Numbered from the stretch's first letter, positions 51,459-61,115 are shown. The stretch: DNA of 64,000 bases from Niameybacter massiliensis (GCF_001282685.1 NZ_LN875035.1:1220250-1284249), one strand, 5' to 3'. The notes: a model not told the origin generated them from the sequence alone. Numbers and translations are program-made.

Positions 51459-52868
51459 CTACCATATCGGTGCTTGATTATTCATAGAATACCCATCACT
51501 GCGTACATCTCTCATTTCTATGAATTCATCTTTTGTCTCTACTTTATTCAGTCTTTTAATAGCCCCATAAGACTCTTGTAATGAAAGTGTTGCTGCCTTT
51601 TCTGAAAGAATCCATAAAATTTTATATCCTCTTGGTCTAATCTGTAGCTTTTGCTCACCTTTTCCATCGGTAAAATAAATAAGTAAGTCTATATGCTTCT
51701 TATTGGCATACTCAAATACAGGCGTAAACTTAGTAGCACCTCTCGTGCTTGGTCTTTCTTCTATATCCTTTATAGATTTCACCTGATAGGTGCGTCTAAT
51801 TTCATCATCACATTCAATGATTGTAATCGCATGATTATAGTTTTTTACAATATGCAAAACTTCCTTCATGGCTTGTTTAAATTGTTCGTCACTAATACTT
51901 CCACTAATATCAAGTGCAATAGCAATCTCTGCTTTATGCCCTCTCAGCGTACCTCTTAGATCTAACCTGTCTGGCTGTCTTCTATTACGTCTTGTAGTCG
52001 TTTTCTTTGTATGACTTTCTATTGTCCCCATCAAGCGTTTAAGATACAAATCCCAAGACAATTCCCCTTTTTCTTTTTTAAGAGCTGCTATCATATTCCC
52101 AAGGTGAATAGGTAAAGGTCCTTTGTCGGCTTGTTCTACAAATCGTTTGGTAAAGATGTGAATGGTTTGTTCATCTAAGCTATCACATTCCTCCCATAGG
52201 TCATGAGTCCTTGCCACATCATATTCTGTCTGGATAGATTCTTGTTGTGGCTGATCAATGAGATCCCCTTCCTCATCTTCCTCTAAAAGATCTAAAGCAA
52301 TCTGAACTTTTTCCACGTAGTACTCAAAAGGCTCATAGGGTCTGAGTTTTAACTCATATTTCAAGTTAACCCACTCAAGAGTTGTAGCATAAGGTGGTAA
52401 ATATTTAAGATATTGATTAACGACCATATCCATGGCTATATTTAAAGCAATTTTACTATACGTACTTTTTAGCCCTTTTGCTCGTAGTAAATGTAAAGAA
52501 ACAATATGCATAATCTCATGTTTAATAGAATCTTTCATCTGATTTCTATTTAGACTTAGGAAGATAAGCGGATTAAAATAAATTACATATCTAGCACCTT
52601 TAAAGTTGACTGCTGTAGGCGTAGAAATATCAAAACGAATCTCTCGTTCCATCTGAAATAAGAAATACCCATAGAAGCAATCTTGTTCCTCCATAAGGCT
52701 AGAACTAACCTTATCAATTAAACTAAAAAAATCTTGCTTAAACTCTAGAGGCACATCTACTTCAGCTTTTTCGCCAGCACGATTCATTTTCATCATAGAA
52801 ACCATTTGGATAAGTGTGATTGCTTGCTCATATAACGTATCCACTTGTTTTTCAAAATAACTTTCCAT
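51459..52868 (-). CDS. VWA-like protein with metallopeptidase-type N-domain (DUF2201)
   Basis: A 469-residue cytoplasmic protein. The N-terminal half has a zinc-protease-type helix KHEIMHIVSLHLL (HExxH at 117-121). The C-terminal half is a VWA-like domain with MIDAS motif DISGS (320-324) and a later FTDGKGE loop. This is the DUF2201 architecture that travels with MoxR-type ATPases. It is the last gene of a three-gene operon with three-base gaps. It may bind a metal-dependent partner and couple it to the MoxR chaperone. Peptidase activity is inferred only from HExxH; a third zinc ligand was not identified. Confidence 0.85.
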   Translation of the reverse strand: MESYFEKQVDTLYEQAITLIQMVSMMKMNRAGEKAEVDVPLEFKQDFFSLIDKVSSSLMEEQDCFYGYFLFQMEREIRFDISTPTAVNFKGARYVIYFNPLIFLSLNRNQMKDSIKHEIMHIVSLHLLRAKGLKSTYSKIALNIAMDMVVNQYLKYLPPYATTLEWVNLKYELKLRPYEPFEYYVEKVQIALDLLEEDEEGDLIDQPQQESIQTEYDVARTHDLWEECDSLDEQTIHIFTKRFVEQADKGPLPIHLGNMIAALKKEKGELSWDLYLKRLMGTIESHTKKTTTRRNRRQPDRLDLRGTLRGHKAEIAIALDISGSISDEQFKQAMKEVLHIVKNYNHAITIIECDDEIRRTYQVKSIKDIEERPSTRGATKFTPVFEYANKKHIDLLIYFTDGKGEQKLQIRPRGYKILWILSEKAATLSLQESYGAIKRLNKVETKDEFIEMRDVRSDGYSMNNQAPIW

Positions 52869-52871
52869 ATT

Positions 52872-54011
52872 TTATCCTCTTATCGTTTCATAAGTTTCAA
52901 AATAAGCATCTAAAAAACAATCACATTCTAAAGCACTCTTATACACTTTAGGATAGTCCTTTTTAATCTCTTTCATAATTCCCATCATCAAATCTACTGG
53001 ATAAAGTTTGAGTAATGCCATTAACTTTTCAATACTCTTACTTACTTCTCCCTCCTCCTGGTAAATAATATCCTCTAAGCGTTTAAGTATATTGGTTGCC
53101 GCTAGATATAATCTTGTATGGCTTTCATTTTTTACTCGTTCTATAAATGCTTCATCAAATGCCTCTGTTAAGAACACCTCATCATAACTTATTAAGAGAC
53201 TATGATTCGCTTCTACAAAGCTTACAAATTCTTGCGCAATGACCTTTCCTACATTCCCCCCTATCACATTCACAAATACATGACGTGGGATATTCCCTTC
53301 ACTTTCTTTATAGACTTTATAAGTCTTAGAAATTCTTTCATAGCTTCTAGGTGTAGCTCTAATATCATCCTCGTTAATAACATTTAAATACTCTGGGAAA
53401 GTAGAAATAAACTCGATGACCTTTTGTTCAATCCCCACTTCACTTGCCCATCTTAGCCATTGCACTGGATCACTTTCCATATTCAACCATACAAAGCGAT
53501 TCTCCTGAGCCGCGTCCATATCTACAACTTGATAGTCAAACTCTGATCCATACTTTTGTGAAGGATTCATTGCTGCCAAGATTTTTACTGTTTCATGAAG
53601 CTTATAACCATTGATTTCACGATTCAAAATTAAATTCATAAGTTCTTGCTGTACTGTATGCTCACAACGATTGATTTCATCAATAAAGAGCAATACACTT
53701 TGTCCATTGTTGATAGCCCTATCTATTTCTCTTAACTTAGTATGCACGGCATAGACGGTTGTTTTCTTCTCTATAAGCTGTCCATTGTCTCCTACTGCTG
53801 TATAAACTTCTACTGTTGGAAGCCCACCAATTTCACCTTCTTTAAGTAAGTTACCATCAATTATAATTAAGTGCCAGTCATTGGCCTTTGCTATTTCACG
53901 GGCAAGAGCTGTCTTTCCAATACCACTTTCCCCAACAATTAGAGGGACCTCTCCTGTAGCAAGTACTAATTCTACACTTTTTAATGTTTCTATAAAATTC
54001 ATTCTTGTCAT
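52872..54011 (-). CDS. MoxR-type AAA+ ATPase
   Basis: A 379-residue AAA+ protein with Walker A GESGIGKT (27-34), Walker B LLFIDEINR (107-115), sensor 1 in KILAAMNPS and an arginine-finger region after AQENRF. MoxR ATPases act as chaperones that mature or remodel protein complexes, nearly always together with a VWA protein. Here the VWA protein is encoded three bases downstream and an unusual repeat protein three bases upstream. Confidence 0.9.
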   Translation of the reverse strand: MTRMNFIETLKSVELVLATGEVPLIVGESGIGKTALAREIAKANDWHLIIIDGNLLKEGEIGGLPTVEVYTAVGDNGQLIEKKTTVYAVHTKLREIDRAINNGQSVLLFIDEINRCEHTVQQELMNLILNREINGYKLHETVKILAAMNPSQKYGSEFDYQVVDMDAAQENRFVWLNMESDPVQWLRWASEVGIEQKVIEFISTFPEYLNVINEDDIRATPRSYERISKTYKVYKESEGNIPRHVFVNVIGGNVGKVIAQEFVSFVEANHSLLISYDEVFLTEAFDEAFIERVKNESHTRLYLAATNILKRLEDIIYQEEGEVSKSIEKLMALLKLYPVDLMMGIMKEIKKDYPKVYKSALECDCFLDAYFETYETIRG

Positions 54012-54014
54012 CTC

Positions 54015-54818
54015 CTATGCCATCTTCAGCTTTTCATCTACAGTAATTTGTTTGGCTTTCTTACTTCCATATTTATAAATAAAGTGTATCTTATCTATCT
54101 GAAAACGTATGCTACTTCTATCAATCTTTCCACATCTTAAAAAGTCTCTCACATACTTTTCTTCCACTTCATCTGCTGAAAGTACTTCTTTTAACAGAAG
54201 CTCTAACTCATTTAATTCAACTTGTTCCTCTATATATTTGATCACTAAAATATTTATCTTTAAAAAGGTAAGTAATCTCTCTTTATCTAGATTTGGAATA
54301 AAACGAATAGCATCCTCATTGCTTCTAATAGCTAGACACTGTGCACCATAGCTTGGTGACGTCATAAACTTTAAAGCATCATAGCTCGCCTCAACAGCTG
54401 CCTCTTGGGCAGACTCACAAGGGGACTTAATATACTTAATAGCATCATAATTGGTACGTACAGCAAGTAACTGAATGGCCTCACTTGGTTCTTCAATATA
54501 CTGAATTGCCCAACCTGACTGACCTACCGCAAGCTTCATCACTTCTTCTGTAGGTTCCTTAAGATATTCTAAGTTACTCCATCCTTTTTTTATAGCTTCA
54601 AGCATCATCTCTTCTGAAGGTACCTGGACAAATTTAATTGCACGAGCATTATTGGCTACTGCTATCTCTTCCATTTCTTGTGTAGGCGCTTCTATATATT
54701 GTAATAATAGCCCATTCTTCTTAAGGGCAGCCAATTTCATTTCATCTGTAGGACTTGGAATCGTTTTGATTGCAAAAGGATTCATCTCAATCATCCTAAT
54801 CATTTTTGCTTCTTCCAT
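54015..54818 (-). CDS. 22-residue-repeat protein (DUF4116-like) of the MoxR operon
   Basis: A 267-residue protein. From ~25 to ~205 it consists of about eight tandem 22-residue units of the pattern PSEEMxLxAVxxxxxAIKYI, each probably a helix pair stacking into a solenoid. The pattern resembles DUF4116-type repeats seen in phage and poorly known bacterial proteins. No catalytic motif is visible. As first gene of the MoxR/VWA operon it is the likely substrate-recognition or client subunit. The start is uncertain: the ATG at 54818 has a weak ribosome site, and an internal ATG five codons on follows GGAAGAAG. Confidence 0.72.
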   Translation of the reverse strand: MEEAKMIRMIEMNPFAIKTIPSPTDEMKLAALKKNGLLLQYIEAPTQEMEEIAVANNARAIKFVQVPSEEMMLEAIKKGWSNLEYLKEPTEEVMKLAVGQSGWAIQYIEEPSEAIQLLAVRTNYDAIKYIKSPCESAQEAAVEASYDALKFMTSPSYGAQCLAIRSNEDAIRFIPNLDKERLLTFLKINILVIKYIEEQVELNELELLLKEVLSADEVEEKYVRDFLRCGKIDRSSIRFQIDKIHFIYKYGSKKAKQITVDEKLKMA

Positions 54819-54926
54819 TGTTTTAACTTCTTTCTATTATTTAATTAACTATTATTATCACTTAATATTTTATCTTTTTGTCTTTTAACTGTCTACACTT
54901 AAATTTTAACACTTTCACATATAAAA

Positions 54927-54955
54927 ATGCACGTAAGTTTCAAACTTACGTGCAT
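54927..54955 (-). terminator. Terminator of the RNase H-like gene
   Basis: A perfect 14-bp inverted repeat (ATGCACGTAAGTTT and complement) around a single base, with T run on the minus strand. Confidence 0.88.
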
Positions 54956-54976
54956 CTCTTATTCAATATCTATTGA

Positions 54977-55468
54977 TTACTCTTTTCTAAAAAAACGATT
55001 AATCTCATCACAAGCCATTTTATTTAACTTACCCATATTACCTTTAACTTCTTCATTTTCTTGATCACGATCTTTTTTATTAAGACCCATTACCGTATAA
55101 TCTATATCTTTTTGAAGGAGGCTTTCTATTGTATTCCATAAATCCATATACTCTTCGCCCTTATTAAAGCTAATTGCTTTACCAGATTTTTTCTGACTTA
55201 TACCTCTTTGAAGTTCTTCTAAAATATACTCATTTGTTACATATATATGAATGGGTTGACCTACTTGAAGCATTTTTGTATCTTCCAATTCTTCTAAACC
55301 TGTTGCCAGGGCCATAAGCTCTAGTCTGGCTACTCGTGTTTCCTCTTCTAAAAGCTTAATTGCTTCCTTTGAAGTATCTCCTTGTTGAAGAATATAGGCA
55401 CAAACGCCTACTGCTTGGTCATTACGTTTTCTTTTATTTGCTTTACAATATAATTGTATTGGTGTCAT
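54977..55468 (-). CDS. Degenerate RNase H-like protein
   Basis: A 163-residue protein with the RNase HI order of secondary structure. Of the four catalytic acids only two are in place: Glu in RLELMAL and the last Asp in NKMACDEI. The first is replaced (IQLYCKANKR instead of a YTDGS-type turn) and the third is Asn (IYVTNEYI). It is therefore unlikely to cut RNA/DNA hybrids and may bind nucleic acid. Start at ATG 55468; a longer frame begins inside a TTGACA-bearing stretch without ribosome site. Confidence 0.65.
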   Translation of the reverse strand: MTPIQLYCKANKRKRNDQAVGVCAYILQQGDTSKEAIKLLEEETRVARLELMALATGLEELEDTKMLQVGQPIHIYVTNEYILEELQRGISQKKSGKAISFNKGEEYMDLWNTIESLLQKDIDYTVMGLNKKDRDQENEEVKGNMGKLNKMACDEINRFFRKE

Positions 55469-55576
55469 ATATACTCTCTTTTCCTTTAGTACTTGCTTTG
55501 TATAGTCTATCATATACTGTCAATATAAAGTCCATCTTCATTTCTTATTACTTATTATATATCCCTATCATTTATC

Positions 55577-56149
55577 TTACTTAATAATTTCTAATACATA
55601 GGCCTTAAAGGTCTCAAAACCTTCCATATCACGAGAAGTTCCTTTGTGCATTTCTTTTGTATAGAAATTATATTCCACATTCCCATAGTTAAAAGCTGGA
55701 CTTGTTAAGATAAAGCTAAACTCTGTCGTTCTATAATTAACCCCACTATTCATTGCCTTTACACAGATTTCAAGTAACGCTTCTGGATCTTCTAACTGTT
55801 TGTTTGCTACTATTTTAAGAATGAAACTAAATAAACGGTAGCCTCCGTTTAAAGGAAACATTTCACCCTTTCCTGTATAAAAGAGTTTACCTGTATTATG
55901 GAAGTACTTAAGATTTCTAAAGCTCATATTTTTATAGGTATCTTCTACTTCTAATCCTTCTAGCTGAAAAGACTTTGCAGAGTCACTGATACTTTCCCAG
56001 CTTGTATCTTGTACCCCTACATTATTTTTAATAGTTTTTTCGAACTGCTTATAAGCCTCATCTATCTTTTTATTTGTATAAATAACTGTATCATTAACAA
56101 TGACACTGTATTCTCCATTATCAAAAACTAAAGCCACTTTGCTACTCAT
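55577..56149 (-). CDS. Protein of unknown function, 190 residues
   Basis: No family recognised. It is soluble, mixed alpha/beta, with many aromatic residues and no signal peptide. NLKYFHNTGKLFYTGKGEMFPLNGGYRLF and FSFILTSPAFNYGNVEYNFYT-type segments are its most distinctive parts and give starting points for profile searches. The ATG at 56149 is chosen because AAAGGAG lies six bases upstream. It sits between the nucleoside transporter terminator and the RNase H-like gene, 108 bases from the latter on the same strand. Confidence 0.7.
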   Translation of the reverse strand: MSSKVALVFDNGEYSVIVNDTVIYTNKKIDEAYKQFEKTIKNNVGVQDTSWESISDSAKSFQLEGLEVEDTYKNMSFRNLKYFHNTGKLFYTGKGEMFPLNGGYRLFSFILKIVANKQLEDPEALLEICVKAMNSGVNYRTTEFSFILTSPAFNYGNVEYNFYTKEMHKGTSRDMEGFETFKAYVLEIIK

Positions 56150-56246
56150 CTTTATCTCCTTTATCATCTAATAATAATGATTATTATATCATATGAATTA
56201 TATTATTAGTATGCTTATTTACCTACTATACCCTTTATATAAAAAG

Positions 56247-56274
56247 ATTCCTAGACTGTATTTTGTCTAGGAAT
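56247..56274 (-). terminator. Terminator of the nucleoside transporter operon
   Basis: ATTCCTAGAC pairs with GTCTAGGAAT around an eight-base loop; CTTTTTA follows on the minus strand. Confidence 0.85.
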
Positions 56275-56292
56275 TTTTAAAATTATAACAGC

Positions 56293-57225
56293 TTAACGCT
56301 CTTCTCTAAAGTAATTTTCTCCAAGTGCTTTTGGTCCTAAGTTCTGTCCACCTGAACGAATAGACCCTATCACAAGGAATAAAATAGTCACAACATAAGG
56401 TAACATATCTACAAAATATTGATTAATTTGAATGCCTGCTGCTTGAAGACGTAAACCTAAAATATCTAATGCACCAAATAAAATGGCTCCAAAGATGGCT
56501 TTGAGTGGATGCCATCCAATGAAGATAACAAGTGCTACTGCAATCCATCCACGTCCTGCTGTAATATTTTGTTGCCATGCAGGTACATACACTAATGAAA
56601 GAAATGCACCAGATAAACCACATAACATCCCACCTATTACAAGGTTAAGATATTTATAAAGTTCTACACGAATTCCTACAGCATCTGCTGCCGCTGGACT
56701 CTCTCCAATCATACGTGCATTAAGTCCTACTTTTGTATATTTATAATAAACAAAAAGAATAATCCCTATAATATAAGCAAGATAAATAAAGATACTTTGA
56801 TTAAAGAAAGCTGCCCCTATAATAGGTATTTCACTTAGCAGTGGGATAGCTTTTGGTGCTAATACTGCCTTAACAGGCTCAGGTACAATTTGTCCTACCA
56901 GATTTTGTCCTAAAAAGTTAGCAAAACCTGTTCCAAATATAGTAAGGGTAAGTCCTGTTACAACTTGGTTAGCACGTAAAGATACAGTTAAAACAGCATA
57001 AATCAATGCACCAAAACCGCCTGCTAACATAGCTCCTAGTAATGCAAGCCATGCATTTTGAGTTGTTACCCCTACATTAAACCCGACTACTGCTCCCATA
57101 ACCATCATACCTTCTACACCCAGGTTGATGTGTCCTACTTTTTCACTCATTACTCCGCCAAGTGTGGCAAGTAAAAGGGGTGTTCCTGCTATAACTGCTG
57201 CTATTAAAAATGACTCTATTCCCAT
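56293..57225 (-). CDS. nupQ: BMP-type nucleoside ABC transporter permease (second)
   Basis: A 310-residue permease with about eight membrane segments of the RbsC/BPD_transp_2 family. EKVGHINLGVEGMMVMGAV and GESPAAADAVGIRVELYKY match YufQ/NupQ. It pairs with the other permease to make the membrane channel of a nucleoside importer. Its start codon abuts the stop of nupP. Substrate assigned from the operon's guanine riboswitch and the family. Confidence 0.88.
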   Translation of the reverse strand: MGIESFLIAAVIAGTPLLLATLGGVMSEKVGHINLGVEGMMVMGAVVGFNVGVTTQNAWLALLGAMLAGGFGALIYAVLTVSLRANQVVTGLTLTIFGTGFANFLGQNLVGQIVPEPVKAVLAPKAIPLLSEIPIIGAAFFNQSIFIYLAYIIGIILFVYYKYTKVGLNARMIGESPAAADAVGIRVELYKYLNLVIGGMLCGLSGAFLSLVYVPAWQQNITAGRGWIAVALVIFIGWHPLKAIFGAILFGALDILGLRLQAAGIQINQYFVDMLPYVVTILFLVIGSIRSGGQNLGPKALGENYFREER

Positions 57226-58296
57226 TTACATTGCCTCCTTTGCAACTTCTTTTTCAAAATGTACTTTATAGTTAATAAAGAATTGTGAACCAAGTACACA
57301 GAATAATACTACACCTTGGATAATCTCTGCCGCTGCTTGTGGAATTTGATAAGCTGTCTGAATATAACTTGCGCCTTGTGTTAAGATTGCAAAGAAAACA
57401 GATACGACTACAATCCATGGGCTCTTAAGATTAGCAAGCCATGCAATAATAATAGCTGTATACCCTACTCCTGCTGTTAAATCCATTGTAAGTGTGTTGT
57501 TAACTGCAGATGCTTGAATCATCCCTGTTAAACCACAAATTCCTCCACTTAAAAGCATAGCAAAAATCATAATCTTTCTTACATTCATCCCTGCATACTT
57601 AGCTGTATTTTCACTTTCTCCAAGTACCTGAATTTCATAACCTGCCTTTGTATGATTGATCAATATGTGAATACCGATAACTAATACAATGGCAATAATC
57701 CATCCCATATGTATACCAAAAACTTTTGGCAAAATAGCATTATCTGTAAAGTTAGCAATCTTAGGGAATCCCATAGCTGCTGGATCTTTCCATGGTCCAT
57801 ATTGTAAGTAGACAATCCACTTAAGTGCAATATAGTTCATCATTAATGTAACAATGGTCTCATTTGTTCCAAATTTAGCTTTTAACATTGCTGGTATAAG
57901 TGCCCATATGCCTCCACCAATCATCCCAAGGATAATCATAAGTGGGATAAGAATAATGGCTGGTAAATCCTTAAAATATAGTGCTGCAAATGTAGCTGCA
58001 AAACCACCCATTAAAATTTGTCCTTCTACTCCGATATTCCAGAATTTCATACGGAAGGCTACTGCAATCCCTACTGCTGTAATAATAAGAGGAATGGCTG
58101 TAATAACAGTTTGTCTGAAACGGTGAGCTGATCCAAAGCATCCCTCTAACATAGAAGCATACACTTCAAAAGGATTATGTCCCATAACACCTATAAATAC
58201 GCTGGTTAAAATGATAGCTAGTACAATAGCTAATCCTGTAATTGCTACTTTCTTCTTTGCAGAAATAGCGCCGTTTTTAGATACCCTTATTTGCAT
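57226..58296 (-). CDS. nupP: BMP-type nucleoside ABC transporter permease (first)
   Basis: A 356-residue permease with eight to ten membrane segments. MKFWNIGVEGQILMGGFAA and GESENTAKYAGMNVRKIM are the family's channel and coupling-loop motifs (YufP/NupP). It overlaps the end of the ATPase gene by 20 bases, so the two are translationally coupled. Confidence 0.88.
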   Translation of the reverse strand: MQIRVSKNGAISAKKKVAITGLAIVLAIILTSVFIGVMGHNPFEVYASMLEGCFGSAHRFRQTVITAIPLIITAVGIAVAFRMKFWNIGVEGQILMGGFAATFAALYFKDLPAIILIPLMIILGMIGGGIWALIPAMLKAKFGTNETIVTLMMNYIALKWIVYLQYGPWKDPAAMGFPKIANFTDNAILPKVFGIHMGWIIAIVLVIGIHILINHTKAGYEIQVLGESENTAKYAGMNVRKIMIFAMLLSGGICGLTGMIQASAVNNTLTMDLTAGVGYTAIIIAWLANLKSPWIVVVSVFFAILTQGASYIQTAYQIPQAAAEIIQGVVLFCVLGSQFFINYKVHFEKEVAKEAM

Positions 58297-59791
58297 GTTG
58301 TCCTCCCATCATTAACCCAAGCTGTTCTTTTGTTACACCATCTGCTTCTACAAGCCCTGTCATCTCTCCATCACACATAACCATAATACGGTCACAAAGT
58401 TGCATCAATACATCTAGGTCTTCTCCAACAAAGAGTACTGCTACCCCTTTTTCCTTTTGCTCATTAATCAAGTCATAAATTTGATGAGTAGACCCTACAT
58501 CTAGTCCCCTTACAGCATAAGCTGTTATAAGCACACGTGGATTGGCATCAATTTCACGTCCTAAAAGAACCTTTTGTATATTCCCTCCTGAAAGCATTTT
58601 TACAGGATGATTTATATTTGGTGTTTTAATACTTAACTTCTCAACCATTGCCTCTGCTTTGGCTTTGATTCCTTTTTTATCTAAGAATAATCCTTTTTGC
58701 GTATGATACTCTTTTAAAAGTAGATTATCTGCTGTTCCCATGCTACCTACTAAGCCCATTCCTAATCGGTCTTCTGGGATAAAGCTCATACTAATTCCTT
58801 TTTCATAAATGGTTCTTGGTTTAAGACCCGTTACCTCTTCACCTTCAAAAACTAATTTCCCACTTTCTAAAGTCTTAAGCCCTACTAATGCTTCACAAAG
58901 CTCCTTTTGTCCACTTCCAGCAACACCTGCTACACCTAGGATTTCTCCACTTCTAAGGCTAAATGAAACTTTATTAAGTAATGGCACACCTTCTTTGTCT
59001 TTAACCGTTACATCTAAAATGTCATAGACAGACTTAGGATCATGAACTGGCTTACGTTCAATACTTAATGCTTCACTATGACCAACCATTAACTGAGTCA
59101 GATGTACTGTATTTGTATCTTTTATATCTACTGTTTTGGCTACCGTACCTTTTCTAAGAACAGTTACTACGTCACATAGTGCCATAACTTCATTTAATTT
59201 ATGGGTAATAATAATGATACTTTTTCCATCTTGTTTCATAAGCCTTACAATATCAAATAACTTCTCCACTTCTTGAGGTGTAAGTACTGCTGTAGGCTCA
59301 TCTAAAATAAGAATGTCACACCCTCTATAAAGAACTTTAATAATTTCTAACATCTGCTTTTCACTAACAGACATCTCACTTACTTTTTTATCTAAATCAA
59401 TAGTTAGGCCATATTTTTTACAAAGTGTTTTTACACAATCTGCTTCATGACTTCCTTTGGTAAAGAACTTACCACTTCCTGCAATAATGTTCTCTTTTGC
59501 TGTAAAAGATTCTACTAATTTAAAATGTTGATGTACCATGCCAATGCCTTTAGCAATAGCACTTTTAGGAGAACTAAAATGAACTTTTTCAGAACGCACA
59601 AAAATGAACCCGCTATCAGGACTATAAATTCCTGATAGCATGTTCATTAATGTACTTTTTCCTGCGCCATTTTCTCCTAGTAGGGCATGGATTTCTCCCT
59701 TTTTAAGTGTAAGGTCAACGCCTTCATTAGCAATTACCTCACCAAAACGTTTTGTTATGTTTTTTAATTGTACCACTACTGTTTGATCCAT
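58277..59791 (-). CDS. nupO: BMP-type nucleoside ABC transporter ATPase (two nucleotide-binding domains)
   Basis: A 504-residue fused ATPase. Domain 1 has Walker A GENGAGKS (39-46), signature MSVSEKQML and Walker B LILDEPTAVL. Domain 2 has GVAGSGQKE, signature LSGGNIQKV and ITAYAVRGLDVGS where a Walker B with DE would stand, so the second site lacks the catalytic glutamate, as is common in this sugar/nucleoside subfamily. It powers nupPQ. Confidence 0.9.
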   Translation of the reverse strand: MDQTVVVQLKNITKRFGEVIANEGVDLTLKKGEIHALLGENGAGKSTLMNMLSGIYSPDSGFIFVRSEKVHFSSPKSAIAKGIGMVHQHFKLVESFTAKENIIAGSGKFFTKGSHEADCVKTLCKKYGLTIDLDKKVSEMSVSEKQMLEIIKVLYRGCDILILDEPTAVLTPQEVEKLFDIVRLMKQDGKSIIIITHKLNEVMALCDVVTVLRKGTVAKTVDIKDTNTVHLTQLMVGHSEALSIERKPVHDPKSVYDILDVTVKDKEGVPLLNKVSFSLRSGEILGVAGVAGSGQKELCEALVGLKTLESGKLVFEGEEVTGLKPRTIYEKGISMSFIPEDRLGMGLVGSMGTADNLLLKEYHTQKGLFLDKKGIKAKAEAMVEKLSIKTPNINHPVKMLSGGNIQKVLLGREIDANPRVLITAYAVRGLDVGSTHQIYDLINEQKEKGVAVLFVGEDLDVLMQLCDRIMVMCDGEMTGLVEADGVTKEQLGLMMGGQHANKGI

Positions 59792-59811
59792 ATTGCGCCA
59801 CCTATATTTTA

Positions 59812-60954
59812 TTAGTTAATATCGCCTACTACACCTTCAACAAACCAATCATTTGAAAGTTGGTCTTCATCACTTAATACAGAGCCTTCTGGTACTCTTT
59901 CATTCCCTGCTTGGTCTTTAATTGGACCTTGGAAAGTATTAAATGTACCTGCTTTCATCTCTGCTCTTCTTGCTTCAATGATTTCTGCTATACCCTCTTT
60001 TGCATTTGCTGTAAGAGGAGAAATATCTACGATACCTGCATCAATACCTTCCCAGTAAGCACTAGGAGTGAATGTTCCATCAATAACAGACTGTACTGCT
60101 TCTACATAATAAGGACCCCAGTTCCAAATTGCACTAACAAGATTTGCATTTGGAGCAATTCCACTCATATCTTGGTGATATCCGATTGACCATACACCTT
60201 TTTCTTCTGCTGCTTGTTGTGCCCCTGCTGCATTTTGATGTTGAGCAAGTACGTCACATCCTTGGTCGATTAAAGCACTTCCAGCTTCTTTTTCTTTTGC
60301 TGGGTCATACCATGTGTTTGTCCAAGATACTTTTACAACTGCATCTGGATTAACAGCTTTTACCCCAAGTGTAAAAGCATTGATTCCACGAATAACTTCT
60401 GGAATTGGCATCGCTGCAACGTATCCAATTTGGTTCGTCTCAGTTTGAAGTCCTGCTACCATACCTGTAATGTATCTTGCATCTTCTACACGGCCAAAGT
60501 AATTTGCCATATTTTCTGTTGTTTTATATCCTGAACAATGGAAGAATGTTACTTCTGGGAATTCTTTTGAAAGTTTTTCTATGTAATCCATATAACCAAA
60601 TGATACTGCAAAAATAACATTGCATCCTTGGTCAATCATATCTCTAGCTACTTTTTCTACTTCTTGTGTCTCTGGTACTGATTCTTTATAAACTGTTTGT
60701 ACACCAAGTTGTTCTTCTAAATAAAGTCTACCTTTATCATGAGATTGAACAAATCCACCATCTGCTACTGGTGCTGAATAAATAAATCCTGCTTTGATAT
60801 CTGCATTTGCAGTTGTTTGATTGTTATCACTTTTTTCTTCTGTTTTAGGAGCATCTGTAGCTTGTACCGCTGTACCTCCTGTTGAACAACCTGTTAATAG
60901 CATAGCAAGTGATAATGTTCCAGCTACTAATAATTTAAAACTTTTTTTAAACAT
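59812..60954 (-). CDS. nupN: BMP-family substrate-binding lipoprotein (nucleoside)
   Basis: A 380-residue lipoprotein: signal peptide with lipobox LLTGC, a Thr/Ala-rich linker, then a BMP/PnrA-type two-lobe domain (DIKAGFIYSAPVADGGF, VIFAVSFGYMDYI, GPIKDQAGNERVP). PnrA relatives bind purine nucleosides. It is the first gene behind the guanine riboswitch, and the most abundant subunit is usually encoded first. Ribosome site GGAAGAGGAA. Confidence 0.92.
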   Translation of the reverse strand: MFKKSFKLLVAGTLSLAMLLTGCSTGGTAVQATDAPKTEEKSDNNQTTANADIKAGFIYSAPVADGGFVQSHDKGRLYLEEQLGVQTVYKESVPETQEVEKVARDMIDQGCNVIFAVSFGYMDYIEKLSKEFPEVTFFHCSGYKTTENMANYFGRVEDARYITGMVAGLQTETNQIGYVAAMPIPEVIRGINAFTLGVKAVNPDAVVKVSWTNTWYDPAKEKEAGSALIDQGCDVLAQHQNAAGAQQAAEEKGVWSIGYHQDMSGIAPNANLVSAIWNWGPYYVEAVQSVIDGTFTPSAYWEGIDAGIVDISPLTANAKEGIAEIIEARRAEMKAGTFNTFQGPIKDQAGNERVPEGSVLSDEDQLSNDWFVEGVVGDIN

Positions 60955-60995
60955 ATTCCTCTTCCTTCCATGATGTATTTCCTCAAAATAAAAAA

Positions 60996-61017
60996 ACTCT
61001 TTGCATAAGCAAAGAGT
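60996..61017 (-). terminator. Riboswitch-controlled terminator before nupN
   Basis: On the minus strand ACTCTTTGC-TTAT-GCAAAGAGT followed by seven T, placed in the leader ~40 bases before the first gene. Its left foot overlaps UUACUC (61014-61019), which can pair with the riboswitch P1 3' strand instead. Confidence 0.92.
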
Positions 61018-61022
61018 AATCT

Positions 61023-61110
61023 TCCTAACACTTCTAAATTCACTTCCAAAATAACTGATTTAATTATGCTAAATCTGTTTAGTCGAAATATGCCTTTAGA
61101 AATATTAGGA
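61023..61110 (-). promoter_or_regulatory. Clamp helix of the riboswitch expression platform
   Basis: UCCUAAUAUUUCUAAA (61095-61110) pairs over 16 positions, two of them G-U, with UUUAGAAGUGUUAGGA (61023-61038). The helix brings the aptamer P1 3' strand next to the terminator foot. Confidence 0.75.
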
Positions 61111-61115
61111 TAGTT

